A stretch of DNA of 64,000 nt, from assembly GCF_001746415.1 (NCBI RefSeq), contig NZ_MEHJ01000001.1:6950501-7014500 (forward strand). Direction: 5' to 3'. Shown here piece by piece: positions 24,760 through 32,976 of the stretch (the stretch's first letter is position 1; each line of letters opens with the position of its first letter). This DNA comes from Streptomyces agglomeratus. Lineage in GTDB: Bacteria > Actinomycetota > Actinomycetes > Streptomycetales > Streptomycetaceae. A program made the translations under genes and the position numbers. A model generated the notes under the pieces. The model worked only from the letters and a program-made list of their open reading frames with translations, was not told where the DNA came from and searched no databases.

Positions 24760-26124
24760 TTAACCCTGCTTCGAGCGCGCGTAGTTGACGAGGAACAGCG
24801 CCTCGGCGACGGACAGCCGCTCCAGCTCCTCGGGCGAGACGCTCTCGTTCACCGCGTGGATCTGCGCCTCGGGCTCGCTCAGCCCGATGAGCAGGATCTC
24901 GGCCTTCGGGTAGAGCGCGGCGAGCGTGTTGCACAGCGGGATCGAGCCGCCCATGCCGGACGTCTGCATCTCCTCGCCCGGGTAGGCCACACGCATCGCC
25001 TCCGCCATCGAGGTGTACGCCGGACTGTTCACGTCCGCCTTGAACGGCTGTCCCTGGCCGACCTGTTCCACCGAGACCCGCGCGCCCCACGGGGTGTGCG
25101 CCAGCAGGTGCGCGGTGAGCAGCTCCGTCGCCTCGGTGGCGTCCTGGCCCGGCGGCACGCGCAGGCTGATCTGCGCCCGCGCGCTCGCCTGGAGGGACGG
25201 TGTGGCGCCGATGACCGGCGGGCAGTCGATGCCGATGACGGTGACGGCCGGACGCGCCCAGATGCGGTCGGCGACCGTGCCGTCGCCGATCAGACCGACC
25301 CCGTCGAGGACCCGGGCGTCCTTGCGGAACTCCTGCTCGGGGTACTCCAGACCGTCCCACGCGGAGTCGGCGGTCAGTCCGTCGACGGTCGTCGAACCGT
25401 CCTCGGCGCGCAGCGAGGCCAGCAGCTGGATGAGCGCGGCCAGCGCGTCGGGGGCCGCGCCGCCGAACTGGCCCGAGTGTAGGTTGCCTTCGAGGGTGTC
25501 GACCCGCACGCGCAGCATCGTCATGCCGCGCAGCGTCGCGGTGACCGTCGGCAGGCCGACGCGGAAGTTGCCGGTGTCACCGATGACGATCGTGTCGGCG
25601 GCGAGCAGGTCCGGGTGCGCCTCGGCGTACTGCTCCAGACCGCCCGTGCCCTGCTCCTCCGAGCCCTCCAGAACGACCTTCACCGAGACGGGTACGCCGC
25701 CGTTCTCCCGGAGGGCGCGCAGCGCGAGCAGGTGCATGATGAAGCCGCCCTTGCAGTCCGCGGCGCCGCGCCCGTACCAGCGGCCATCGCGCTCGGTCAG
25801 CTCGAACGGCGGCGAGACCCACGCGGACTCGTCCAGCGGCGGCTGCACGTCGTAGTGCGCGTACAGCAGAACGGTCGGGGCGCCCGCCGGGCCGGGCAGG
25901 AAGCCGTACACCGACTGGGTGCCGTCAGGAGTGTCGAGCAGCGCGACGTCCTGGAAGCCCTCGGTGCGCAACGTGTCGGCGCACCAGAGCGCGGCCGCCT
26001 CGCACTCGCTCCTGGGGAACTGCGCGGGATCCGCCACCGACTGGAAAGCCACCAGCTCGGCCAGCTCCGTTTTCGCGCGGGGCATCAGCGAGGCGATGGC
26101 CTCGGCGATCGGGTGGGCGGTCAT
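24760..26124 (-). CDS. M20 family dipeptidase
   Basis: A 454-aa zinc-dependent dipeptidase of family M20 (CPG2/carnosinase-like). Visible are the metal ligand motif LLYAHYDVQPP, the bridging Asp in GRGAADCKGG and the catalytic Glu in VLEGSEEQGTGGL. The lid/dimerisation domain follows, with NLHSGQFGG. It cleaves dipeptides or N-acyl amino acids in the cytosol. The ATG at 26124 has GAGGAG 7 nt upstream. Confidence 0.92.
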   Translation of the reverse strand: MTAHPIAEAIASLMPRAKTELAELVAFQSVADPAQFPRSECEAAALWCADTLRTEGFQDVALLDTPDGTQSVYGFLPGPAGAPTVLLYAHYDVQPPLDESAWVSPPFELTERDGRWYGRGAADCKGGFIMHLLALRALRENGGVPVSVKVVLEGSEEQGTGGLEQYAEAHPDLLAADTIVIGDTGNFRVGLPTVTATLRGMTMLRVRVDTLEGNLHSGQFGGAAPDALAALIQLLASLRAEDGSTTVDGLTADSAWDGLEYPEQEFRKDARVLDGVGLIGDGTVADRIWARPAVTVIGIDCPPVIGATPSLQASARAQISLRVPPGQDATEATELLTAHLLAHTPWGARVSVEQVGQGQPFKADVNSPAYTSMAEAMRVAYPGEEMQTSGMGGSIPLCNTLAALYPKAEILLIGLSEPEAQIHAVNESVSPEELERLSVAEALFLVNYARSKQG

Positions 26125-26286
26125 GGGCACGCTCCTCGTGAGTGCGACGGTGTTGTACGTGTATGTGTTCGTACGGGGTGGCCGACAAGCACCGCCCGAT
26201 CCTCCCACAGCGTGATCGGCGGCTCTCGCGCCGTAGGATGCGACAGCAGTACGGATCACCGGGCCGATCAGGAGCAGAAGCACATC

Positions 26287-27501
26287 GTGAGCAGCGAGAA
26301 CGCAGACGCCGGAAGTGAGCACGAAGAGCCGGTGTGGGACGTGGTCGTGGTCGGTGCCGGTCCCGCCGGGTCGTCGGCGGCATACGCGGCCGCGGTCGCG
26401 GGACGGCGCGTACTCCTTCTGGAGAAGGCGGAGCTGCCCCGTTACAAGACCTGTGGCGGCGGCATCATCGGGCCTTCGCGCGACGCGCTCCCGCCCGGTT
26501 TCGAACTCCCGTTCAAGGAGCGTGTGCACGCCGTGACGTTCTCGCTCGGCGGGAAGCTGGCGCGGACACGCCGTTCGAAGCAGATGCTCTTCGGGCTCAT
26601 CAACCGGCCGGAGTTCGACGCCGCGCTGGTCCAGGAGGCGGAGAAGGCCGGCGCCGTGGTCCGTACCGGTGCGACCGTGGCGCGGGTCGAGCAGCACGGC
26701 GCGGCCGTGCCCGACCGGCGCACGGTGGCGGTCGTTCTCACGGGCGGCGAGACGGTCCTTGCGCGCGCGGTGGTGGGCGCGGACGGCAGCGCGAGCCGGA
26801 TCGGGGCCCATGTCGGTGTGAAGCTCGATCAGGTGGATCTCGGCCTGGAGGCCGAGATTCCGGTGCCGCAGACGGTTGCCGAGGACTGGGCGGGACGGGT
26901 GCTCATCGACTGGGGGCCTATCCCGGGCAGTTACGGCTGGGTCTTCCCCAAGGGCGAGACGCTGACGGTCGGGGTGATCTCGGCGCGCGGCGACGGCGCG
27001 GCCACCAAGCGGTACCTGGAGGACTTCATCGCCCGGCTGGGACTGGCCGGTTTCGAGCCGGACATCTCCTCTGGGCATCTGACGCGCTGCCGCAGCGACG
27101 ACTCGCCGCTGTCGCGCGGCAGGGTGCTGGTGTGCGGGGACGCGGCGGGGCTGCTGGAGCCGTGGACCCGCGAGGGGATCTCCTTCGCGCTGCGGTCCGG
27201 GCGGCTCGCGGGGGAGTGGGCGGTACGGATCGCGGAGGCGCAGGACGCCGTTGACGCGCGCCGCCAGGCGCTGAACTACGCCTTCGCCATCAAGGCGGGA
27301 CTGGGCGTGGAGATGGGTGTCGGCCGGCGGATGCTCGCGCTGTTCGAGCGGCGGCCGGGGCTGTTGCACGCGGCCATAACCGGATTCCGGCCGGCCTGGA
27401 AGATGTTCGCGGGGATCACGCGCGGCTCGACGACGCTGGGCGAGATCGTGCGTACGCGCCCTGTCGTCCAGCGCGCGCTGAGTGCGCTGGACAGGCCGTA
27501 G
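26287..27501 (+). CDS. Geranylgeranyl reductase family flavoprotein
   Basis: A 404-aa FAD-dependent protein. The N-terminal dinucleotide-binding motif is DVVVVGAGPAGSSAAYAAA, then YKTCGGG, and the second FAD motif is VLVCGDAAGLLEPWTREGI. This matches the geranylgeranyl-reductase/digeranylgeranylglycerophospholipid-reductase group. In actinobacteria such proteins saturate isoprenoid chains, for instance of menaquinone (MenJ-like). The GTG at 26287 follows AGGAG. It stands alone, divergent from the dipeptidase. Confidence 0.88.
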   Translation: MSSENADAGSEHEEPVWDVVVVGAGPAGSSAAYAAAVAGRRVLLLEKAELPRYKTCGGGIIGPSRDALPPGFELPFKERVHAVTFSLGGKLARTRRSKQMLFGLINRPEFDAALVQEAEKAGAVVRTGATVARVEQHGAAVPDRRTVAVVLTGGETVLARAVVGADGSASRIGAHVGVKLDQVDLGLEAEIPVPQTVAEDWAGRVLIDWGPIPGSYGWVFPKGETLTVGVISARGDGAATKRYLEDFIARLGLAGFEPDISSGHLTRCRSDDSPLSRGRVLVCGDAAGLLEPWTREGISFALRSGRLAGEWAVRIAEAQDAVDARRQALNYAFAIKAGLGVEMGVGRRMLALFERRPGLLHAAITGFRPAWKMFAGITRGSTTLGEIVRTRPVVQRALSALDRP

Positions 27502-27607
27502 GCGCGGGCGGCGAGAGCGCGTGCGGGCCTGACGGCGGGGGCGCCGACCTCGCGTCCGGCGTGTCCCGGCTCGGACGCCGGCCTGGTGTCTCGGACGCCG
27601 GCTGCTG

Positions 27608-28090
27608 TCAGTTCTTGACAGTGATGCGGAATACGGGGTGGTCGGGGGCCGCGGCCAGGAGCTCCTCGTCGGAGGACTTGGCGGTCACGCCCTTGAAGTA
27701 CTGGTTGACCTCCCAGCCCCAGCGCTCCAGGTACGTGCGGAGGATCAGCGGTTTCTCGGCGTCGGAGATCTCGACGGCGCTGAAGCCGCGGACCTTGCGG
27801 CCGACCTTGAGTTCGCCCTGGCCGGCGGCGCGCATGTTGCGGACCCACTGGGAGTGGCCGCGGGCGGAGACCAGGTACTGGGCGCCGTCGTAGGCGTGCG
27901 GGTTGACGGGGATGCGCTGCATCTGACCGCTCTTACGGCCGCGTACGGACATCTCGGCCGAGCCGAGCAGGCTGAAGCCGTGGCGGGCGAGCCAGCCCAC
28001 GACGTTGTTCAGCCGGACGGCCATGGGGCTGCCCTTCAGGTAGTAGGGCTGGGACGGCTCGGACGGGTGGGACGGCTGGGACTGCGACAC
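27608..28090 (-). CDS. F420-type nitroreductase (DDN) family oxidoreductase
   Basis: A 160-aa protein of the deazaflavin (F420)-dependent nitroreductase family, a split barrel. Visible are GFSLLGSAEMSVRGRKSGQ, YLVSARGHSQWVRNMRAAG and the closing DHPVFRI. The family reduces quinones or xenobiotics with F420H2. The GTG start at 28090 has CGGAGG 5 nt upstream. It is divergent from a TetR regulator, with two dyads in between that probably control both genes. Confidence 0.85.
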   Translation of the reverse strand: MSQSQPSHPSEPSQPYYLKGSPMAVRLNNVVGWLARHGFSLLGSAEMSVRGRKSGQMQRIPVNPHAYDGAQYLVSARGHSQWVRNMRAAGQGELKVGRKVRGFSAVEISDAEKPLILRTYLERWGWEVNQYFKGVTAKSSDEELLAAAPDHPVFRITVKN

Positions 28091-28115
28091 GACGGCCTCC
28101 GGTGAGCGCTGTTGC

Positions 28116-28182
28116 GAGAGCACTGCTCTCGCTTTAGAGCAGTGTGTACCGGATCGCCGATCCAAAGCAAGAGCAGTGCTCT
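28116..28182. promoter_or_regulatory. Paired TetR operators
   Basis: GAGAGCACTGCTCTC (28116-28130) and AGAGCAGTGCTCT (28170-28182) are near-perfect palindromes of the same element, and a lone half-site AGAGCAGTG lies at 28136-28144. All lie between the divergent nitroreductase and TetR genes. One copy is close to each start, so the arrangement fits one repressor controlling both. Confidence 0.7.
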
Positions 28183-28224
28183 CGTTTTTGGCCGGTGCTC
28201 TCGGACGTGGCAAAATGCACTCCC

Positions 28225-28977
28225 ATGAGCACCACGCGCGGAGCCAGGGAACGAGCCCGGATCGAAGTGACGGCCGCCATCAAGGAGGAAGCCCGCGGAC
28301 AGCTCGCCGCCGAGGGCGCGGCGAAGCTCTCGCTGCGCGCCGTCGCCCGCGAGCTGGGCATGGTCTCCTCCGCGCTCTACCGCTACTTCCCCAGCCGCGA
28401 CGATCTCCTGACCGCCCTGATCGTCGACGCGTACGACGCCGTGGGCGCCGCGGCCGAGACCGCCCTCGACCGGCAGTCCGACCACGCCCCTCACCCCGCC
28501 CGCTGGACCGCGGTCTGCCGGGCCGTACGTACCTGGGCGCTCGCGCACCCCCACGAGTACGCGCTCATCTACGGCTCGCCCGTCCCCGGCTACACCGCCC
28601 CCATGGCGACCGTCGGCCCCGCTTCCCGCGTCGGGCTGGCCCTCATCTCCATCGCGCGCGACGCCCACCGGAGCAACGGCCTCGCCGTCCCGCCCCTCGC
28701 CGAAGCCCTGCGCGCCGAAGCCGGGAGGCTCACCGCCGACGTGGCCCCGGACCTTCCGCCGCCGGTCGTCGTCGCCCTGGTCGCCGCCTGGTCGCAGCTC
28801 TTCGGCCTGATCTCGTTCGAGCTCTTCGGCCAGTTCAACCGGATTGTCGAGGACCGCGACGCGTTCTTCGACGAGTCCGTCGAAAATCTGGCCCACGCCG
28901 TCGGCCTCATCGGCGGCGGAGGCCGGGCCGGCGGCGCCGTCGCCTTCGCCGCCCCCGGCAGCGGCGACGGATCCTGA
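28225..28977 (+). CDS. TetR/AcrR family transcriptional regulator
   Basis: A 250-aa TetR repressor. The DNA-binding domain is at about 15-65 (LSLRAVARELGMVSSALYRY), and the larger C-terminal domain carries the TetR_C pattern (WALAHPHEYALIYGSPVPGY). The ATG is at 28225. It is divergent from the F420-type nitroreductase and faces two strong palindromes that are the likely operators. The ligand is unknown but may be a quinone or xenobiotic handled by the neighbour. Confidence 0.92.
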   Translation: MSTTRGARERARIEVTAAIKEEARGQLAAEGAAKLSLRAVARELGMVSSALYRYFPSRDDLLTALIVDAYDAVGAAAETALDRQSDHAPHPARWTAVCRAVRTWALAHPHEYALIYGSPVPGYTAPMATVGPASRVGLALISIARDAHRSNGLAVPPLAEALRAEAGRLTADVAPDLPPPVVVALVAAWSQLFGLISFELFGQFNRIVEDRDAFFDESVENLAHAVGLIGGGGRAGGAVAFAAPGSGDGS

Positions 28978-29372
28978 CGCGGCACCCGCCGGTGCGGCGG
29001 GCGCCGTCCCCGAAGGCACCCGCCACCGCCCCGCTCGTTGCGGCGCCCGCCGGAATCCTTACGCTCACCTTCGCGTCGTACGCACCGGCGGTGTCGTCTC
29101 CCTCATCCTCAGGAACCTGGGCGTCGGCACGCAGCCGGTGACCCTCGTCGACACGACGCTCCCCGCGCGGTGCTGCTGCCCGTTCGCCATGTGCCTCGTG
29201 GGGAGCGCCGACCGTTGTGCACCCGGACCGCTGCGCCGCTTGCACGCCGGTCTGGGCCGCCCGAGGCTCCGGCGTCGGCCGATCCCGGCGGCCGTGTACT
29301 CCCCGGGGAGTACGTGGAATCACGCCGCCCGGCTGACGTCCCGGCAGCCGCGCCCGGTCTAGCGTGGCGGGT
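28978..29372. other. 395-bp intergenic region before the two-component system
   Basis: I see no convincing gene on either strand. The only clear element is the perfect 18-bp palindrome GTACTCCCCGGGGAGTAC at 29296-29313, about 60 bp before the histidine kinase start. Confidence 0.6.
29296..29313. promoter_or_regulatory. 18-bp perfect palindrome upstream of the two-component system
   Basis: GTACTCCCCGGGGAGTAC is self-complementary over all 18 bases. It lies about 47 bp before a TAGCGT -10-like box (29360-29365) of the histidine kinase gene, at the usual position of an activator or repressor site. It could be the autoregulatory box of the response regulator. Confidence 0.55.
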
Positions 29373-30725
29373 ATGAGACAGCGGCACGAACGGTGGTGCG
29401 GCGGTCCGGGGCGGCAGCGGGGAGGGCCGCCGCGGCTGCCCTGGGCGTCCCGGCGGGCAGGCGGCGGGCTGCCGTGGGTCTCGACGCTGGCCGTGACCGT
29501 GTTCGTACAGCTGGCCTCGGGATTCGCGGCGGGGGAGCAGACCTCCCGGGAACCGCTCGATCTCTTCGCCCGGCTCCTGCTGTTCGCGGGATCCGCGCTG
29601 CTTCTGGTGCGTCACCGGTATCCGGTGTCCGTGGCGTTCGGCACGTCGGCGGCCACGCTGGTCTGGCTCGGGGCGGGATACCCGTACGGACCGGTCTTCG
29701 TCCCCGCCGCCATGGGCTGCTTCGCCGCCGTCGTGGCCGGTCACCGCAGAGCCGCCTGGTCGGCCCTCGGGACGCTGTGGGCGGGGCACGTCCTGATCTC
29801 CCACTGGCTCTACAGGTGGCTGCCGCCCGGCGGGGACGAGGCCGCCCCCTGGGGGCAGGAGCTGGTCGTGGCCGCGTGGGCCGCCGCCATCGTCGCCGCC
29901 TCGGAACTCGTACGCGTACGACGGGAACAGTGGGCGCGCGAGCGCGTCGAGCGTCAGGCCGCCGAAAAGCGGCGCGCCGACGAGGAACGGCTGCGCATCG
30001 CCCGCGAACTCCACGACGTACTCGCGCACAGCATCTCGGTCATCAACGTCCAGGCGGGCGTGGGACTCGCTCTCCTCGACTCCGATCCAGAACAGGCCCG
30101 CAGTGCCCTGACCACCATTAAGGCCGCCAGCAAGGAGGCGCTCGGCGAGGTGCGGCAGGTCCTGGACACGCTCCGCACGCCGGGCGACGCCCCGCGCTCC
30201 CCGGCGCCCGGGCTCGACCGGCTCCCCGAGCTGGTCGAGCAGGCCGCTGGAGCGGGCCTCCGTGTGGAGGCCGAGTCGGAAGGAGTACGGTCCGCCCTGC
30301 CGCCCGGCACCGACCTCGCCGCCTTCCGTATCGTCCAGGAGGCCCTGACCAACGTGGTCCGGCACTCCGGCTCGCGCACCGCCCGCGTCCGGATCGGTTA
30401 CGCACCCGGGCGCCTCGCGCTGCGCGTCGACGACGACGGCCCGGCCACCGGTGGCGACGCGGGCGGCAGCGGCAACGGCCTGGCGGGAATGCGTGAGCGC
30501 GCTGCCGCCCTCGGCGGCACCATCGAGGCCGGTCCACGTCCGGACGGCGGCTTTCGGGTGGAGGCGACGCTGCCGCTCCCGGCCGCACGGAACTCACGGA
30601 CCTCACACGCCCCGCCGACGCCGCAGGACCCGCCGGCACCCCAGGGCTCGCAGCAGCCACCCGTCCCGCACGAGCCGCACGAATCTCAGGCGTCGCCGAA
30701 GCCGCAGCAGAGGGAGAATCAGTGA
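29373..30725 (+). CDS. Two-component sensor histidine kinase (NarL-type, HisKA_3)
   Basis: A 450-aa kinase. The N-terminal half has about five membrane helices. It is followed by a coiled linker (EQWARERVERQAAEKRRADE) and the HisKA_3 dimerisation helix with phospho-His in ERLRIARELHDVLAHSISVI. The ATPase domain shows N-box FRIVQEALTNVVRHS and GNGLAGMRERAAALGG. A Pro/Ser-rich tail of about 45 residues closes it. The ATG at 29373 lies 7 nt after a TAGCGT box. Its stop overlaps the response regulator GTG by 4 nt. Confidence 0.93.
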   Translation: MRQRHERWCGGPGRQRGGPPRLPWASRRAGGGLPWVSTLAVTVFVQLASGFAAGEQTSREPLDLFARLLLFAGSALLLVRHRYPVSVAFGTSAATLVWLGAGYPYGPVFVPAAMGCFAAVVAGHRRAAWSALGTLWAGHVLISHWLYRWLPPGGDEAAPWGQELVVAAWAAAIVAASELVRVRREQWARERVERQAAEKRRADEERLRIARELHDVLAHSISVINVQAGVGLALLDSDPEQARSALTTIKAASKEALGEVRQVLDTLRTPGDAPRSPAPGLDRLPELVEQAAGAGLRVEAESEGVRSALPPGTDLAAFRIVQEALTNVVRHSGSRTARVRIGYAPGRLALRVDDDGPATGGDAGGSGNGLAGMRERAAALGGTIEAGPRPDGGFRVEATLPLPAARNSRTSHAPPTPQDPPAPQGSQQPPVPHEPHESQASPKPQQRENQ

Positions 30726-31387
30726 TCCGCGTACTGCTCGCCGACGACCAGTCGCTGGTACGGGCCGGCTTCCGCGCCCTGCTGGCCGCCCAGCCGGACA
30801 TCGAGGTCGCCGGAGAGGCCGCCGACGGCGGACAAGCGGTCACCCTGGTGTGGGAGTTGCGTCCCGATGTCGTCCTGATGGACATCCGCATGCCGCTGCT
30901 CGACGGTCTCGCCGCCACGCGTGTGATCACCGGCGACCCGGGGCTCGACGGCGTAAAGGTGATCATGCTGACCACCTTCGAGCTCGACGAGTACGTCTTC
31001 GAGGCGATCCGCAACGGGGCGTCGGGCTTCCTCGTGAAGGACACCGAGCCCGAGGAACTGCTGCGGGCGGTACGTGCCGTGGTGGACGGGGACGCGTTGC
31101 TGTCGCCCGGCGTGACACGCAGACTGATCGCGGAGTTCGCGGCCCGTTCCAAGGAACCGGCGCGAGGCGGCGCGCTGAAGGAACTCACCGACCGAGAGCG
31201 GGAGGTGATGGCCCTGGTGGGCATCGGCCTGTCCAACGCGGAGATCGCCCGGCGGCTCGTCGTCAGCCCGCTGACCGCGAAGACGCACGTGAGCCGCACG
31301 ATGGTGAAGCTCGGCGCCCGTGACCGGGCTCAACTGGTCGTGCTGGCCTACGAGTCGGGTCTGGTCCGTCCCGGCTGGCTGGGCTGA
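30722..31387 (+). CDS. NarL/LuxR family response regulator
   Basis: A 221-aa regulator. The receiver domain (1-120) has the acidic pair in LLADDQ, the phospho-Asp in VLMDIRMP, the switch Thr/Ser in MLTTFE and the Lys in FLVKD. The C-terminal LuxR helix-turn-helix is LTDREREVMALVGIGLSNAE and onward. It starts at GTG 30722 in a GTGA overlap with the kinase gene. It is the cognate partner of that kinase; targets are unknown. The 18-bp palindrome upstream of the pair is a candidate site. Confidence 0.95.
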   Translation: MIRVLLADDQSLVRAGFRALLAAQPDIEVAGEAADGGQAVTLVWELRPDVVLMDIRMPLLDGLAATRVITGDPGLDGVKVIMLTTFELDEYVFEAIRNGASGFLVKDTEPEELLRAVRAVVDGDALLSPGVTRRLIAEFAARSKEPARGGALKELTDREREVMALVGIGLSNAEIARRLVVSPLTAKTHVSRTMVKLGARDRAQLVVLAYESGLVRPGWLG

Positions 31388-31626
31388 GTCCCGGGAGCGC
31401 CGCGGTAACCCGCCAGCACATGCACCACGCGCAGCACGAACACGGCTGCCGCGAGCGCACAACCGGCCACCAGTACGACCCACTTCGGGCCCGGTGCGGC
31501 CCCGAGGAGATACCAGGGAGCCGTGACGGCGGCAAAGGTGACACCGGCGAGAACCGCAGCGCTCAGCACGGCGTAACCGATCTCGATCGTCATCGCGTCG
31601 CGCTGAGCCTGCGTCCTTGTCCCCAT
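31348..31626 (-). CDS. DUF6332 family small membrane protein
   Basis: A 92-aa protein starting MGTRTQAQRDAMTIEIGYAV. It has two membrane helices (YAVLSAAVLAGVTFAAVTA and VVLVAGCALAAAVFVLRVV) and a short basic, Pro-rich tail. I recognise the family as DUF6332, function unknown. The ATG is at 31626. Its 3' end overlaps the convergent response-regulator gene by 40 bp. Confidence 0.75.
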   Translation of the reverse strand: MGTRTQAQRDAMTIEIGYAVLSAAVLAGVTFAAVTAPWYLLGAAPGPKWVVLVAGCALAAAVFVLRVVHVLAGYRGAPGTQPSQPGRTRPDS

Positions 31627-31764
31627 GTCCGGCAGTCTCACAGGGTGTGCGTCCGCCGGGCAAGGGACACCCGCCGGCCCGTACGCACGCCGCACCTGCC
31701 GGGCCGTACGCATGCCGCACCCGCACGCACGCCGGCGCCGCACCCGCCGTGACGCTCGCGGGGA

Positions 31765-32514
31765 TCAGCCGACGGCTGACTTCTCCCGCCACAGGCGCGC
31801 GAGCGCGTCGTCACCGGACACGGTGATCCCGGAGAGCGGCAGCCGGTTCCACAGGGTCAGATAGAGCCGCTCGGCGGGACCGCTGAACTCGCAGTCCGCC
31901 GCTGCCTCCGCGGAGCCGGCTGTGCTCCGGTCCGTGCGTGAGGGCTCTCCGGAGAGACGCACCGTCCAGACATCGTCCGTATCCGTCGCCCGTACGCGCA
32001 GGACGCGCGGCTCTTCGGTGCGCAGCCGGCTGCGGTCCCGGGCCTGGAACCCGCGGAGCAGCTCGTCGACGCCGTCGGCCGCGAACTCCAGGGGCAGGGC
32101 GGAGAGTCCGGACCCGAGCGACGACTCCGCGTCCGCGCGGTGGACCGCCGTCTCGTGCGCCTGCCGCCGCGCCCAGAAGGCGAGCGGCGAGGGCGCCGGC
32201 AGGAAGGCCCAGCACTCCAGGTCCTGGGGCGCGGCCTTCAGCGCGGACACGAGCAGAGCGTGTGTCTCCCGGTACCAGCCGAGCAGCGCGTCGCCGTCCA
32301 GATCGGGTTCGTCCGGCAGCGGCTGGAACGTCGTACGGCCTGTCGTGACGAACGCCGCCGCCCACTGGTGGACCACGCCCGTGTGCCGCAACAAGTCGCG
32401 CACCTGCCAGCCGGGGCAGGTGGGCACGTCGGCGCCGGTGCCCGCCTTCTCGGCGGCGGCGCTCAGCAACCGACCCTGTTCGTCGAGCGTTTCAATGAAT
32501 CCGGCTATGTCCAT
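31765..32514 (-). CDS. Maleylpyruvate isomerase family mycothiol-dependent enzyme
   Basis: A 249-aa DinB-like four-helix protein of the mycothiol-dependent maleylpyruvate isomerase family. The opening MDIAGFIETLDEQGRLL and the segment VPTCPGWQVRDLLRHTGVVH are characteristic, as is RRQAHETAVHRADAE, which supplies metal-binding His residues. A C-terminal SCP2-like domain follows. Mycothiol use fits an actinobacterium. The substrate is not evident. I chose ATG 32514 as the homology start. Confidence 0.88.
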   Translation of the reverse strand: MDIAGFIETLDEQGRLLSAAAEKAGTGADVPTCPGWQVRDLLRHTGVVHQWAAAFVTTGRTTFQPLPDEPDLDGDALLGWYRETHALLVSALKAAPQDLECWAFLPAPSPLAFWARRQAHETAVHRADAESSLGSGLSALPLEFAADGVDELLRGFQARDRSRLRTEEPRVLRVRATDTDDVWTVRLSGEPSRTDRSTAGSAEAAADCEFSGPAERLYLTLWNRLPLSGITVSGDDALARLWREKSAVG

Positions 32515-32546
32515 GCGGGCGATTCTGTCAGGCCCACCGGAACTGA

Positions 32547-32894
32547 TCACATGCCCTGCGGATGCGCGGGACGCGCCGATACGCCGCTGACCAGCCGGAG
32601 GAACCAGCCGAGCGCGAAGGACTGGATGAGTACGGACAACGGCAGTGCGCTGTACAGGAACCAGTCCCCGGTCGCGGCCACTCCCAGCGCGTCGGCGCCC
32701 ATGAAGAAGGCGATGATCGTGGGAGCGCTCAGGAGCAGCAGCCACACCCCGGAGAACGAGGCGTCTTCGTGGGTGACGAAGAGGGTGTCGACCGTGACGA
32801 ACACCGCGCTCGCCGCGACCAGTGCCAGGTAGGTCAGCGAGACGGGATTGCAGAAGGTCAGGCGTGCGGCGGCGTGCAGTCGTCGAGCTGTCAT
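32547..32894 (-). CDS. SCO4225-type small membrane protein
   Basis: A 115-aa membrane protein with about three helices (LTYLALVAASAVFVTVDTLF, VWLLLLSAPTIIAFFMGADA and a third near LPLSVLIQSFALGWFLRLV). It contains the segment HEDASFSGVWL that I associate with the Streptomyces SCO4225 family. No function is known. The ATG follows GGGGAGAG. Confidence 0.75.
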   Translation of the reverse strand: MTARRLHAAARLTFCNPVSLTYLALVAASAVFVTVDTLFVTHEDASFSGVWLLLLSAPTIIAFFMGADALGVAATGDWFLYSALPLSVLIQSFALGWFLRLVSGVSARPAHPQGM

Positions 32895-32976
32895 GGCGGT
32901 CTCTCCCCGTGTGGTCCGGTTCTCTGGTCCGGTGCCTCCAGGGTGCGCCGGGGGAGCGGGGCGCGCCTGAGTACGC

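Noticed and set aside
26125..27369. N-terminal extension of the dipeptidase frame to 27369.
   Set aside because: The extension lies antisense to the geranylgeranyl reductase gene, and a well-placed ATG with GAGGAG exists at 26124.
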